DNA from: Gammaproteobacteria bacterium
GTDB lineage: Bacteria; Pseudomonadota; Gammaproteobacteria; Steroidobacterales; Steroidobacteraceae
DNA length: 64,000 nt
Direction: 5' to 3'
Assembly (NCBI GenBank): GCA_016707425.1
Contig: JADJHU010000018.1
Location: 41,678 to 105,677, forward strand
A model generated the notes under the pieces. That model ran no database searches. It saw only the letters and a list, made by a program, of their open reading frames with translations, and was not told the origin of the DNA. The position numbers and the translations under genes were made by a program. This document shows, piece by piece, positions 1 through 8,565 of the stretch; position 1 is the first letter of the stretch, and each line of letters starts with the position of its first letter.

Positions 1-271
1 TCTCGACGTGATCCGTGATCGCGATGAAGTCCAGCGGCCGGTTCCGGCGAATCGTGCCCCCCATCCAGGATACCGGCTCCCCTCGGGCAAAGCGGTAGGC
101 GTCCCCGGGGTCGAGAGTGCGGCCATTGAGAATGAAGGAGTCCAGGGAGAAGCTGGTGTGCAGGTGCAGGTCGCCGAAATAGACCTTGCGCGCTGGCGCC
201 GGTCGTTCCTGCGCGACTCCGAGGCCGTGCAGCGCCATCACTGCGATGACTGCCAGTGCCGACCGCATCAT
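1..271 (-). CDS. DUF3604 family secreted protein, N-terminal fragment
   Basis: The reading frame starts at 271 and runs off the left edge, giving 90 residues. A Sec signal peptide (MMRSALAVIAVMALHGLGVA) is followed by YFGDLHLHTSFSLDSF and, near the cut end, PLDFIAITDH. The paired histidines of GDLHLHT and the ITDH motif are typical of DUF3604, a PHP-like metal-binding family of unknown reaction often found near sulfatases. Its ATG overlaps the TGA of the upstream TetR gene (ATGA), so the two are probably co-transcribed. The family call is firm; the substrate is unknown and the C-terminal part is outside the window. Confidence 0.8.
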   Translation of the reverse strand, partial: MMRSALAVIAVMALHGLGVAQERPAPARKVYFGDLHLHTSFSLDSFILNGRTLDPGDAYRFARGEPVSWMGGTIRRNRPLDFIAITDHVE

Positions 272-891
272 TGTCTGTGCCGCGCTCCCACGCGTCCTTG
301 GCGAAGATCGTCCATGATACGGTCGACGATGCGGGCTCTGTAGCGCCGGTTGTAATAGGCCGGATCGACGAACATGTTCCACGCAACGCCGCCTGCCAGA
401 TGCAGCAGCATGTTCGCGGCCTGCAACGGCGCGACGGACGCGGGAATCTCGCGGCATTCGAGGGCCTGCCGCAAGTCCTCACAGAAGCGATCCCGTATTC
501 CGGCCAGGCCTCCGCTCATATCCAGATGATCGTCCGGGTTCCCGAGCGTCATGCTCCAGAAGTGCACTCGCAGCTTCCAGTCCTGCACCGCGGCGGGTGT
601 GAGAGGGATGAGGCAGCGCAGGCGCGCATGCGAGGCTGCGAGACCGCGCTTCCTGAGCGTGCACCGGCGCTCCTGCTCGATGAACCGTGCGTTCACCCAC
701 TGGAGCGTCTTGCGGAGGATGTCTTTTTTGTCCGCGAAGTGGTGCTCGACCACTCCCTTCGAAATGCCGCAGCGTTCGGCAATGGCTCGGATTGTCGCCC
801 GTTCGGGACCGGATTCCCCGATGATCTCCGCGGCCACCTGGGCGATACGGTCCTGCCGGTTTCTCTCATACGTGCGTGGCATGCGGGGCAT
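268..891 (-). CDS. TetR/AcrR family transcriptional regulator
   Basis: A 207-residue protein with an N-terminal TetR helix-turn-helix: RIAQVAAEIIGESGPERATI, then IAERCGISKGVVEHHFADKK, the classic recognition helix followed by the H/Y-F-x-x-K motif. The C-terminal ligand-binding half has no recognisable specificity. The start at 891 was chosen because it gives the usual short lead before the HTH; 921 and 882 are alternatives. It overlaps the downstream DUF3604 gene by 4 nt and is transcribed away from the phosphotransferase operon, so it may control itself, the DUF3604 gene and that operon through the palindrome in the divergent gap. Confidence 0.88.
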   Translation of the reverse strand: MPRMPRTYERNRQDRIAQVAAEIIGESGPERATIRAIAERCGISKGVVEHHFADKKDILRKTLQWVNARFIEQERRCTLRKRGLAASHARLRCLIPLTPAAVQDWKLRVHFWSMTLGNPDDHLDMSGGLAGIRDRFCEDLRQALECREIPASVAPLQAANMLLHLAGGVAWNMFVDPAYYNRRYRARIVDRIMDDLRQGRVGARHRQ

Positions 892-992
892 GGACACCGG
901 GAAAACGAATGCGTCTCGCATTCTAGGCCGTCCGGACGCCGCGCGGAACAGCAGGCAGCGTACTGCAACGGCTCCGTGGTCGGGATAATTAG

Positions 993-1002
993 GACAGCTG
1001 TC
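993..1002. promoter_or_regulatory. Candidate TetR operator in divergent promoter region
   Basis: The 190-bp gap between the divergent TetR and phosphotransferase genes holds a perfect 10-bp palindrome, GACAGCTGTC, beginning just downstream of an AT-rich GATAAT (984-989) that could be a plus-strand -10 box. No good -35 is visible at 17 bp. Position and symmetry fit a TetR operator, but a 10-bp palindrome alone is weak evidence. Confidence 0.35.
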
Positions 1003-1081
1003 TTGTTTCGGACGCTCGTCTCGTCCAGAATCCCGCCACGTCTGAAGGGGGAGCAGGCGCGAGCGCCTGGAGAACTTGCGG

Positions 1082-2452
1082 GTGTCGGCAATTCTGACCG
1101 AGGCGGATGTCTTCCCGTGGGCCGAGGCACGACTCGGAGGGCGGATTACTGCAGCCACGCGCCAGGGAGGACGCGAATCTGGAGGGCGACCGGGATGGTT
1201 CATCACCGTCGAGCGGAGCGCGGGTCCCTCCCGGGCGTACATTCGCGGCGATCGCGGCGGCGACTTCGGCTATACGAAGGTCTACGGTCTGCAGCGTGAA
1301 GCGCGGATTCTGAAGCTCCTGCACGAGGAGGGCATTCCCGTTCCCGAGGTCCTGGCAGAGGGTTCGGACCCGAACGCCCTGATCCTGAGCTTCATCCAGG
1401 GAACAAATGATTTCACGCTGATCGAGAGCCCTGCCGAGCGCGATCGCGTTGCGCGTGACTTCGCGCAGATCATGGCGCGGTGGCATGCGATTCCGGCGGA
1501 AAAATTCATGGAAATCGGTTTCGACCTGCCTCGTGCGCCAGCGGACTATGTGGTGAAGGATCTGGAAGTCTGGGAGAGCGGACATTTTCCGCTGCTGAAG
1601 GAGCCGGTTCCGCTCGTCACGTTTGCGTGTCTCTGGCTGCGACGCAATGTGCCCGAGCTGCCGGCACGGACAGTGCTCGTGCAGGGTGACACCGGGCCCG
1701 GCCAGTTTCTCTTCCGGGACGGCAAGGTGCAGGGCGTGATCGACTGGGAGCTTGCAACCCTCGGCGACCCCATGCGCGAGCTGGCGCACATCCGCACTCG
1801 GGATGTCTGGTATCCCACCGGCAACCTCCCAAGGTGGTTCCAGTACTACAGTGAGTACTCCGGCGTGCCGCTCGACCTGCCGCGGATACGCTATTACTCG
1901 GTAATTGCCATGCTGACCACGGCGCTCGCCCTCGGGCCCGTCGTGCAGCGTCTGCATCCGCGCACCGACCATGCAGAATGGATCGCACAGGACATATGGT
2001 CCAAGCGCGCGACCGCAGAGGCGCTGGCCGAGGTCACGGGAACGGAGCTCGACCCGGTCGAACTCCCCACGGGGGACTCCCCGCACGTGTCGAGACTCTT
2101 CGACGTGCTGGAGGAGAATCTGCGCGAGGAGCACCTCCCGCAGATCACCGACGGGTTCCAGCAGCACCGTGTGCGGATGCTGCTTCGGCTGGTGGCACAC
2201 ATGCGTAATCTTGGTGAGATCGGTCGGGAAATCGAGGCGCTCGAGCTCGCCGACATGGCGAGCGTGCTCGGCCATGTCCCGAAGAATGTGCGCGCGGGGA
2301 CGCGCGATCTCGAGCAGCTGGTTCGGCGCGCGGGTCCTGACCTTGATCAGACGCTGATCCAGTACTTTTACCGCCATTCACTTCGCGAGGGCGCGCTGAT
2401 GCGCGGTGGAATGGGCCGGGCGGAGCACGCCCGCACTTCGCCGGTCACCTGA
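1082..2452 (+). CDS. Phosphotransferase family protein (APH/ACAD10-N-like)
   Basis: A protein of about 456 residues with the aminoglycoside-phosphotransferase/choline-kinase fold: an N-lobe with REARILKLLHEEGIPVPEV, a catalytic loop LVQGDTGPGQFLF near residue 200, and GVIDWELATLGDPMRELA as the metal-binding DxE/D segment. Relatives commonly sit next to acyl-CoA dehydrogenases and are thought to phosphorylate hydroxyacyl-CoA or alcohol groups. The usual HGD...N of the catalytic loop is QGD...Q here, so the conserved histidine and metal-ligand asparagine are both glutamine. A GTG at 1082 lies 9 nt after GGAG; a TTG at 1076 is too close to it. It leads an operon with the SnoaL and DUF1214-like genes. 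The substrate is unknown. Confidence 0.82.
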   Translation: MSAILTEADVFPWAEARLGGRITAATRQGGRESGGRPGWFITVERSAGPSRAYIRGDRGGDFGYTKVYGLQREARILKLLHEEGIPVPEVLAEGSDPNALILSFIQGTNDFTLIESPAERDRVARDFAQIMARWHAIPAEKFMEIGFDLPRAPADYVVKDLEVWESGHFPLLKEPVPLVTFACLWLRRNVPELPARTVLVQGDTGPGQFLFRDGKVQGVIDWELATLGDPMRELAHIRTRDVWYPTGNLPRWFQYYSEYSGVPLDLPRIRYYSVIAMLTTALALGPVVQRLHPRTDHAEWIAQDIWSKRATAEALAEVTGTELDPVELPTGDSPHVSRLFDVLEENLREEHLPQITDGFQQHRVRMLLRLVAHMRNLGEIGREIEALELADMASVLGHVPKNVRAGTRDLEQLVRRAGPDLDQTLIQYFYRHSLREGALMRGGMGRAEHARTSPVT

Positions 2453-2465
2453 GGGGAGAAGACTC

Positions 2466-2894
2466 GTGAATGTCGCTCAGGAAACCATCGTCGCGGGCTT
2501 TTTCGAGGCCATCGCGAACGCCGACCGCGAGACGATGCTTGCGCTCATGGACCCGGAAGCACAGTGGGTCGTCCCGAGAACGGCCGTCGCCCCCTATGCT
2601 GGCCGCCATCGAGGTGCGGCGAAAATCGTCGACATGATGCTGCAGGCGACGACGGCGACGTTCCTTCCGGGCACGGTCCGGCACCGCGTGCTGACGCAGA
2701 TGAGCGACGCGAGTCGCGTGATGGCGGAAACGGAAATGGTGGCGCGGCAGACCGGCGGCTGCGAATACCGCAATTTCTATGTATTCATCTTCGAATTTCG
2801 GGACGGCCGGATCTGCGAGATCCGGGAACACGTGGACACCGCCTACGCCATTCAGTTCTTTGGCGCAGGCCAGCAGGCGACGGAGGCACCATGA
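2466..2894 (+). CDS. SnoaL-like / NTF2-fold protein
   Basis: A 142-residue protein typical in length for SnoaL-like polyketide-cyclase/ketosteroid-isomerase-fold proteins: IVAGFFEAIANADRETMLAL, DPEAQWVVP, and a C-terminal NFYVFIFEFRDGRICEIREH strand pair. It probably forms a small cone-shaped pocket for a hydrophobic ligand; whether it is an isomerase, cyclase or binding protein cannot be told. The GTG start at 2466 follows GAGGGGAGAA and lies 13 nt after the phosphotransferase stop; the stop overlaps the next ATG by 4 nt, so all three genes are one operon. Confidence 0.8.
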   Translation: MNVAQETIVAGFFEAIANADRETMLALMDPEAQWVVPRTAVAPYAGRHRGAAKIVDMMLQATTATFLPGTVRHRVLTQMSDASRVMAETEMVARQTGGCEYRNFYVFIFEFRDGRICEIREHVDTAYAIQFFGAGQQATEAP

Positions 2895-4222
2895 ATATGG
2901 ATCGAAGAGGCCGCCCGGACGAGGCGGGGACAAATGCGACACCCACCACTTCCCGCCGGACCGTGCTCGAGGCCGGCGGCGTGCTGGGTGCACTGGCGGC
3001 CCTGGCAGGCGGGGCGTCGCCGGCGTTCGCGCAGGCGAGCGGGGGATCCTCGGACGCGCAGATGCTGAAGGCCTTCGACGCTTTCCTCGCGACGCTGCGG
3101 AGATCGGCGGAGATCGGCTTCGCCCAGAGCGCGTCGCGCCGCCCCTACGATCGCGCGGCGGGGCTGCGGCACATTCTCGACAACCTCTCCCTCGGTCTGT
3201 CCTTCCTTCTGCACAACGCCGACGGGATGCATCCGGAACTGCTCCACTATTTCGATCCCCAGCGCAAGCAGGGTGGAGACAACCAGGATGCGCTCTACGT
3301 AGGCGCGAATCTCGATGGCTCCCAGACGTACCGCCTCCACGGTGATCGGGGCACCGCCCGATTCTTTGCGATCACGGTGGTCGAGAAGGGGCCGACCCCT
3401 TTTGGGGGGCGTTCGAGCGCCTATCTCTTCGGCCACGATATGAAGGTCGAGCCGGACGGCCGCTTCGAGGTGGTCCTGAGCCCCAGGCCTCATCCAGGCA
3501 ACTGGCTCGAACTCGGGCCGAACACACTGCGGGTCACGGTGCGACAGTTCTTCGCGGACTGGGAGAACGAGCGCCCGATGCGCGCCATGATCGAGCGGGT
3601 CGGTCCTCCGGTTCCGCCACCGCTGATCACGGCCGAGACGGTGATGGCGGCGCTCGAGTCCACCGGGGCCTGGATCGAGAGCACCGTGAGCTTCTGGCAG
3701 AAGATGATCGGAATCTTCGCCCGCAAGCCGAACACCTTCCAGCGGTGGCGTGACCTCGACACGACCAAGGTCGACGCGACGCCGGGCGGGGATCCCTGGA
3801 ACTGCTACTGGAGTGTGCCGGAGGACTCGGCGCTCATCGTGCGCGTGCGCCCGCCTCAGTGCAGGTTCTGGAATCTCGAGTTCAACAACCCCTGGTGGGA
3901 GACCCACGACTACCGGTACCGGCTCTCCGGCACGAACGTGCATCACGCGGTGCTCGAGGAGGATGGGGAACTCATCGCCGTTGTCGCACATGACGACCCG
4001 GGTCTTCCGAACTGGCTCGATCCCGGCGGCTTCACGGAAGGAATGATGGGCATGCGCTGGATGTTCGCCGACACCAGACCTCAGCCGCAGTGCACGCTGG
4101 TGAAGCGCTCGGCGCTCGAGGGGGCATTGCCCGGGAAGATCAGGCGAATCACGCCCGAGCAGCGGCAGGGGCAGCTCGCGGCACGCCACCGCGGGATCTA
4201 CAACCGCTTCGGCTGGATGTGA
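2891..4222 (+). CDS. DUF1214-like exported protein, paralog A
   Basis: A 443-residue protein. The N-terminus carries SRRTVLEAGGVLGALAALAG, a twin-arginine-type signal, and a cleavage-like AFAQA, so it is probably exported folded by Tat. The N-terminal half holds TYRLHGDRGTARFFAITVVE; the C-terminal half holds PPQCRFWNLEFNNPWWETHD, AHDDPGLPNWLDPGGF and a basic tail. These match the divergent DUF1214-type proteins found in catabolic clusters; no reaction is established for them. Three relatives occur in this window. It overlaps the SnoaL gene by 4 nt and is followed 22 nt later by a TonB-dependent receptor, hinting at a role in handling the imported compound. Confidence 0.75.
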   Translation: MNMDRRGRPDEAGTNATPTTSRRTVLEAGGVLGALAALAGGASPAFAQASGGSSDAQMLKAFDAFLATLRRSAEIGFAQSASRRPYDRAAGLRHILDNLSLGLSFLLHNADGMHPELLHYFDPQRKQGGDNQDALYVGANLDGSQTYRLHGDRGTARFFAITVVEKGPTPFGGRSSAYLFGHDMKVEPDGRFEVVLSPRPHPGNWLELGPNTLRVTVRQFFADWENERPMRAMIERVGPPVPPPLITAETVMAALESTGAWIESTVSFWQKMIGIFARKPNTFQRWRDLDTTKVDATPGGDPWNCYWSVPEDSALIVRVRPPQCRFWNLEFNNPWWETHDYRYRLSGTNVHHAVLEEDGELIAVVAHDDPGLPNWLDPGGFTEGMMGMRWMFADTRPQPQCTLVKRSALEGALPGKIRRITPEQRQGQLAARHRGIYNRFGWM

Positions 4223-4244
4223 TGCAACTCCGACAGACAGGAAT

Positions 4245-6452
4245 ATGGAATCAATGAACAGAACTCTCGTATCGACCCTGCTCGGCCCCGTAGCGCTGGC
4301 GCTTGCCCATGCTGCATCCGGGCAGGCCCCGGGCGACCCGCCGGGGGAAACCACAGGACTCCAGGAAATCGTCGTGACCGCGCAGAAGCGCGAGCAGAAT
4401 CTCCAGGACGTGCCGATCGCGATCTCGGCAATCGCCCCCGATTACATCGAGAAGCACCAGATCACGACGATCACGAGCCTGACCAGCCTCGCTCCCAACC
4501 TCAAGATCGATCCCGCCGGGGCCAATCAGACGACCTCGACGATCGCCATCCGGGGCAATGTCCAGGGAAACCCGCAGCTCTACTTCGAACCTTCGGTCGG
4601 CCTGTATCTCGATGGTGTTTACATCGGCAAGGCTCAGGGTTCGATCTTCGATGTCGCGGACATCGAGAGAATCGAGGTGCTCCGCGGACCGCAGGGCACG
4701 CTCTACGGGCGCAATACCGTCGGCGGCGCCGTAAACATCATCGCGAAGAAGCCGAGCGGGGAGGGGGGGAAGGTCGAAGCGTCCTACGGAAACTTCGACT
4801 ACTGGCGCGTCCGGGGGTCGCTCGATCTGCCGCGCTTCGGCTTCTTCAGTGCCAAGCTCTCCGGGCAGATGGCCGAGCGCGCCGGCTTCTACGATGTGGC
4901 CGGCAACCCCGCGACCGACGAGGCACAGACGCTCGACAGCAAGAGCGTCATGCTGCAGCTGCGGGCGGAGCCGACCGAGGCGCTGGTCCTGGATTACGTG
5001 TTCGACCTGAGCGTGGTGGATCAGCAGGCCGGCTACGGCGCTCCGATCAGCGGCGTGGGCACTCTTGCGCCCTACGTGTTTCCGCGGAAGCGGCCGGAGA
5101 ACGTGAGCTTCAACAGCCCGAATTATGAGTATGCCCGCAATCACGGGCATGCACTCACGGCGGCTCTGCGATTCGGGGATGCCGCCACACTGAAGTCGAT
5201 CACCGCCTATCGCGAGCAGACCTACCACGATGCGCTCGATCTCGATGGTTCGCCGCTTTCACTGGGCTTGTCGTCGCGAGACACGCGTTATCGGCAACTC
5301 AGCCAGGAGTTTCAGCTCTCGGGGCGGGCGGCGCGGCTGAACTATGTCGCGGGGCTCTACTATTTCGAAGACGATGGCTTCGTGTTCAACCCGCAGTCCT
5401 TTTTCAATGGGTTCTCGCGTGTGGATTCGCGCTTTGGATTCACGACCAGGGCGTATGCAGCCTACGCACAGGGTGACTACGAGCTGACCGATTCGCTTAC
5501 GCTTACGGCGGGTCTGCGCTACACGGACGAGAGGAAGACCATCGAGCGCTATTTCGCACGCCTCGCTCCGGTGCAGGCGGTCGTGATCAATCTGCCCGAT
5601 GGCGCGGCGCCGGATGCGAGCTTCTCCAAGCTGTCGCCAACGGCGACGCTCGCTTACAAGATCAATCCGGACGTGAATGTCTATGCACGCTACGCGCAGG
5701 GCTACCGCAGCGGTGGCTTCAACGGAGTTTCCACAACCGTGGCGGATGTCCTGACACAGTTCCAGCCGCAGACACAGAACAGCTATGAGATCGGGCTGAA
5801 GTCCAGGCTGTTCGACAACCATGCGACGCTCAACGTGGCCGCGTTCTGGGATGAGTCGAAGGACCTGCAGCTCTCGGTGTTCCGCGCCGTCACCTCGGCG
5901 GCCAGCACCGTGGTCAATGCCGGTGCCGCACGCGTTCGCGGGATCGAGATTGAGGCCGGCGCGCGGCCGGTCGAATCCCTGTTCCTGCAGGCGGCGTTCG
6001 GCTATCTCGATGCCGAATACAAGCGGTACATCGACGCGGGCGTGGATGTCGCGGACAACCGCTCTTTTCCGTATGCCCCGAAGTACAGCTTCTCGACGAG
6101 CGTGCAGTGGACGGCGTTGCAGCGTGATTTCGGCAAGCTCGACCTGATCGTCGATCTCAGCAGGCTCTCCGGCTACTACCAGTCCGCCGCCGCACTTCGG
6201 CCGGCCAGCCCCACGGAGATCGATGCGCACAACACGCACAGCCCCGGACGCACGATGCTCGATGCGCGGGCGATCCTGAGCGAGTTCCCGATGGGTGGAC
6301 TCAAGGGAGAGCTGTCGCTCTGGGGCCGGAATCTCCTGAACGAGGACGACCCGCAGTTCTTCATTGACTTCGGGGCCAATTTCCAGCGTCTCGCCGTCGC
6401 TTACTTTCCGGACCCTCGTACCTACGGGATGACCTTGAGCGTGCGTTTCTGA
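4245..6452 (+). CDS. TonB-dependent outer-membrane receptor 1
   Basis: A 735-residue protein with a signal peptide ending near HAASGQA, then LQEIVVTAQKREQNLQDVPI (TonB-box/plug entry), the plug signature ADIERIEVLRGPQGTLYGRN, and a 22-strand-type barrel ending in the C-terminal aromatic LSVRF needed for barrel insertion. This Xanthomonas/Caulobacter class imports oligosaccharides, terpenoids or aromatic polycycles rather than siderophores in most studied cases; the ligand here is not identifiable. ATG at 4245 is used; ATG at 4254 is about as likely because it fits the AGGA spacing and signal peptide better. DUF1214-like genes flank it on both sides. Confidence 0.93.
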   Translation: MESMNRTLVSTLLGPVALALAHAASGQAPGDPPGETTGLQEIVVTAQKREQNLQDVPIAISAIAPDYIEKHQITTITSLTSLAPNLKIDPAGANQTTSTIAIRGNVQGNPQLYFEPSVGLYLDGVYIGKAQGSIFDVADIERIEVLRGPQGTLYGRNTVGGAVNIIAKKPSGEGGKVEASYGNFDYWRVRGSLDLPRFGFFSAKLSGQMAERAGFYDVAGNPATDEAQTLDSKSVMLQLRAEPTEALVLDYVFDLSVVDQQAGYGAPISGVGTLAPYVFPRKRPENVSFNSPNYEYARNHGHALTAALRFGDAATLKSITAYREQTYHDALDLDGSPLSLGLSSRDTRYRQLSQEFQLSGRAARLNYVAGLYYFEDDGFVFNPQSFFNGFSRVDSRFGFTTRAYAAYAQGDYELTDSLTLTAGLRYTDERKTIERYFARLAPVQAVVINLPDGAAPDASFSKLSPTATLAYKINPDVNVYARYAQGYRSGGFNGVSTTVADVLTQFQPQTQNSYEIGLKSRLFDNHATLNVAAFWDESKDLQLSVFRAVTSAASTVVNAGAARVRGIEIEAGARPVESLFLQAAFGYLDAEYKRYIDAGVDVADNRSFPYAPKYSFSTSVQWTALQRDFGKLDLIVDLSRLSGYYQSAAALRPASPTEIDAHNTHSPGRTMLDARAILSEFPMGGLKGELSLWGRNLLNEDDPQFFIDFGANFQRLAVAYFPDPRTYGMTLSVRF

Positions 6453-6462
6453 GGAACCTCTC

Positions 6463-7827
6463 ATGATCAGGCGAATGAGGGTGAGCGACCGCCACGTGAG
6501 GAGCCGGGTCGCCGCCCTGGCTGCGCTGATCGCTGTTGCGGCGAGCTCGCAACCGTTGGCGGCTGCGAGTGGCTCTGTGCTGGCCACGAAGGAACAGCTT
6601 GCGGGCGAGGCCCTCGCCCTGCGTGTACTGGCGAGTGCGCCGATGCGCAGACAGATCGAGGTACTGGAGGAGACGTATCGGCAGGACGCGCAGGGATCGA
6701 CTCCAGCCGGCGGGGCGACGATCCGGCGGGCGGCGGATTCGGTGGCGGCTGCCGCGGCGTATTATGCGGTGATCGACGACGCGGACCGCCCGGTCTTTCT
6801 GTGGATTGGCAATGCCCCACATCGCTGGTTCGGGATCGAGGCACCGCGCGCAGGCTTCGGCATCGAGAATCCCGACAATGTCTACCGCGAGACGACCGTC
6901 GACAGCGGGGCGCGATACGAGATCCGCGGCCGGGTGCGGCATCCGGGCCCGGCCGAACTGCACTTCGTGGTGATGGACTCGATTCCGGGGACGACGCCTG
7001 TAAGCGTCGAGGGTGGGCAGATACTCACGACGCTGCGCAGCGATGGGATGAAGATTGCCCCGGACGGCTCGTTCACTGTCACCGTGGATCGCGATCCGGC
7101 CGGCGGCCGCTCCAATCACCTCCAGCTGCCGCGCGAGGGCAAGTACCCGCTGCTCGTACGGGACCTGCTCACGGACTGGACCACACAGAAGCCCGTGGCC
7201 CTCGAGATTCGTCGCGTTGCGGGCCCAGCCCTCGCGCGGCCCCGGACCGAGGCCGAGGTGGCCCGGCGCGCCGCGGAGCTGCTGTCGCTGATCGGACCGT
7301 ACTGGGTAGCCTACGACAACCGCTTCGTCTATTCGAAGCCCCGCAATCAGGTCGCTGCGCCTCGTCATCGGCCCGGCGGCCGGGGCTTCTCCAGCAGTGG
7401 TCATTTCGAGCTCGGCAGCGATGAGGCGCTCGTCGTGACGGTCGATCCACTCGGGGCCCGATCGCTCGGCTTTCAGCTCACCGACCCATGGGGGGTGGCT
7501 CTGGAGTACATCGGGCGGACGAGCAGTCTCAACAATGCCCAGGCGGCGGCGAACCCGGATGGCACGATCACGTTCGTCGTGACGGCCAGCGATCCGGGGG
7601 TCTACAACTGGCTCGACACCGATGCACTTGGATCGGGGATGTTCGCGATCCGCTGGCAGGCGCTGCCCGAGGGTACGAGCGGTGAACGGGCGGTGCGTGA
7701 CGCACGAGTCGTGAAGCGCACGCAGCTGGAGGAGGCGCTGCCGGCGGGAACGAGATTCGTCACGCCCGCGCAACGGCGCGCGCAACAGGCCGCGCGGGCA
7801 CGGGGCTATGCGCGGCGGCTCGAATGA
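6463..7827 (+). CDS. DUF1214-like exported protein, paralog B
   Basis: A 454-residue protein with a Sec-type signal (VAALAALIAVAASSQPLAAA). It is the most diverged of the four relatives: the GDRGTARFF block is degenerate, but the C-terminal TASDPGVYNWLDTDALGSGM and a final LPAGTRFVTPAQRRAQQAAR keep the family pattern. It starts 10 nt after the receptor stop and is likely in the same transcript. Predicted location is periplasm. The function is unknown. Confidence 0.68.
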   Translation: MIRRMRVSDRHVRSRVAALAALIAVAASSQPLAAASGSVLATKEQLAGEALALRVLASAPMRRQIEVLEETYRQDAQGSTPAGGATIRRAADSVAAAAAYYAVIDDADRPVFLWIGNAPHRWFGIEAPRAGFGIENPDNVYRETTVDSGARYEIRGRVRHPGPAELHFVVMDSIPGTTPVSVEGGQILTTLRSDGMKIAPDGSFTVTVDRDPAGGRSNHLQLPREGKYPLLVRDLLTDWTTQKPVALEIRRVAGPALARPRTEAEVARRAAELLSLIGPYWVAYDNRFVYSKPRNQVAAPRHRPGGRGFSSSGHFELGSDEALVVTVDPLGARSLGFQLTDPWGVALEYIGRTSSLNNAQAAANPDGTITFVVTASDPGVYNWLDTDALGSGMFAIRWQALPEGTSGERAVRDARVVKRTQLEEALPAGTRFVTPAQRRAQQAARARGYARRLE

Positions 7828-7911
7828 GGCCGGGGTCGCAGGGCTGGTGAGCCGGGGCCGCGGGCGGTGTGGCTGCTATGATCCAGCACGCTCCATGGAT
7901 GTCGCCTGCCA

Positions 7912-8515
7912 ATGACCTGCCCGAAGCCACCGACTGCCCGCACGCTGCAGCGCCAGGATACTTTCAGCCGCGTCTACGAGGCGGCGCTGAGCGAGTTCAG
8001 GAGGGTCGGGGTCGAGCAGGCGACCGTGAGCGAGATCTGCCGGCGGGCCGGCGTTGCCAAGGGCACGTTCTTTTTTCATTTCCCCACGAAGGATCACGTG
8101 CTGCTGGCAAGACAGCAGCGGATCTCGGAGGCGATGGCAGAGAGGATCAGTGCGGAGCTCCAGGACGTTCCCGACGCGCGGGCGTTCCTGCAGCGCCTGA
8201 CCAAAATCGTCATGGAGGAGCATCAGGCTGTCGGCGATGTCGAGCTCGTGCGCCAGATCAACCTGGCTATCGTCCGCCTGGGGGGTCCCGCGGCTCGGCG
8301 TGGGACACACCGCCTTTGGCGTGGCGCTTGCGAGACAGATCGGCCGGCTCCAGCGGGAGGGAGTGATCCGCTCGGGTGTGAATGCGGCGAGACTCGCCGA
8401 CTGCCTGCGGCTCAGCTTCTTCGGGTTTCTGCTCAATCCTCAGTCCTCCTTCGAGACGAGCCGCCGGCAGCTCGCGCTCCTGACGAAACTCCTGGCCGAG
8501 GCTCTCGTCACCTGA
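7912..8515 (+). pseudogene. TetR/AcrR regulator with a +1 frameshift
   Basis: The first ~125 residues are a good TetR domain (VYEAALSEFRRVGVEQATVS, ICRRAGVAKGTFFFHFPTKD). At the six-G run near 8279-8284 the frame breaks. Removing one G joins LAIVRLGVPRLGVGHTAFGV and the rest of an all-helical C-terminus ending LLAEALVT, giving ~200 residues, normal for TetR. It lies just upstream of a palindrome in the acyl-CoA dehydrogenase promoter, which it may bind. A homopolymer sequencing error is the simplest explanation for the break; a real pseudogene is possible. Confidence 0.8.
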
Positions 8516-8530
8516 GCCATCCGAAACTCA

Positions 8531-8559
8531 TTGACCGCGGTCAGTCAAGCGCATAGGAT
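8531..8559 (+). promoter_or_regulatory. Sigma70-like promoter with overlapping palindromic operator
   Basis: TTGACC at 8531-8536 and TAGGAT at 8554-8559 are separated by exactly 17 bp. A perfect 12-bp palindrome, TGACCGCGGTCA (8532-8543), overlaps the -35. The predicted start of transcription falls at about the ATG (8566) of the acyl-CoA dehydrogenase, and no Shine-Dalgarno sequence is visible between, so the message may be leaderless. The adjacent TetR gene is the natural candidate repressor. Confidence 0.6.
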
Positions 8560-8565
8560 GCCCGC

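Noticed and set aside
256..1299. Plus-strand frame of 347 codons over the TetR gene
   Set aside because: No domain; the minus strand has a clear TetR HTH and the DUF3604 start.
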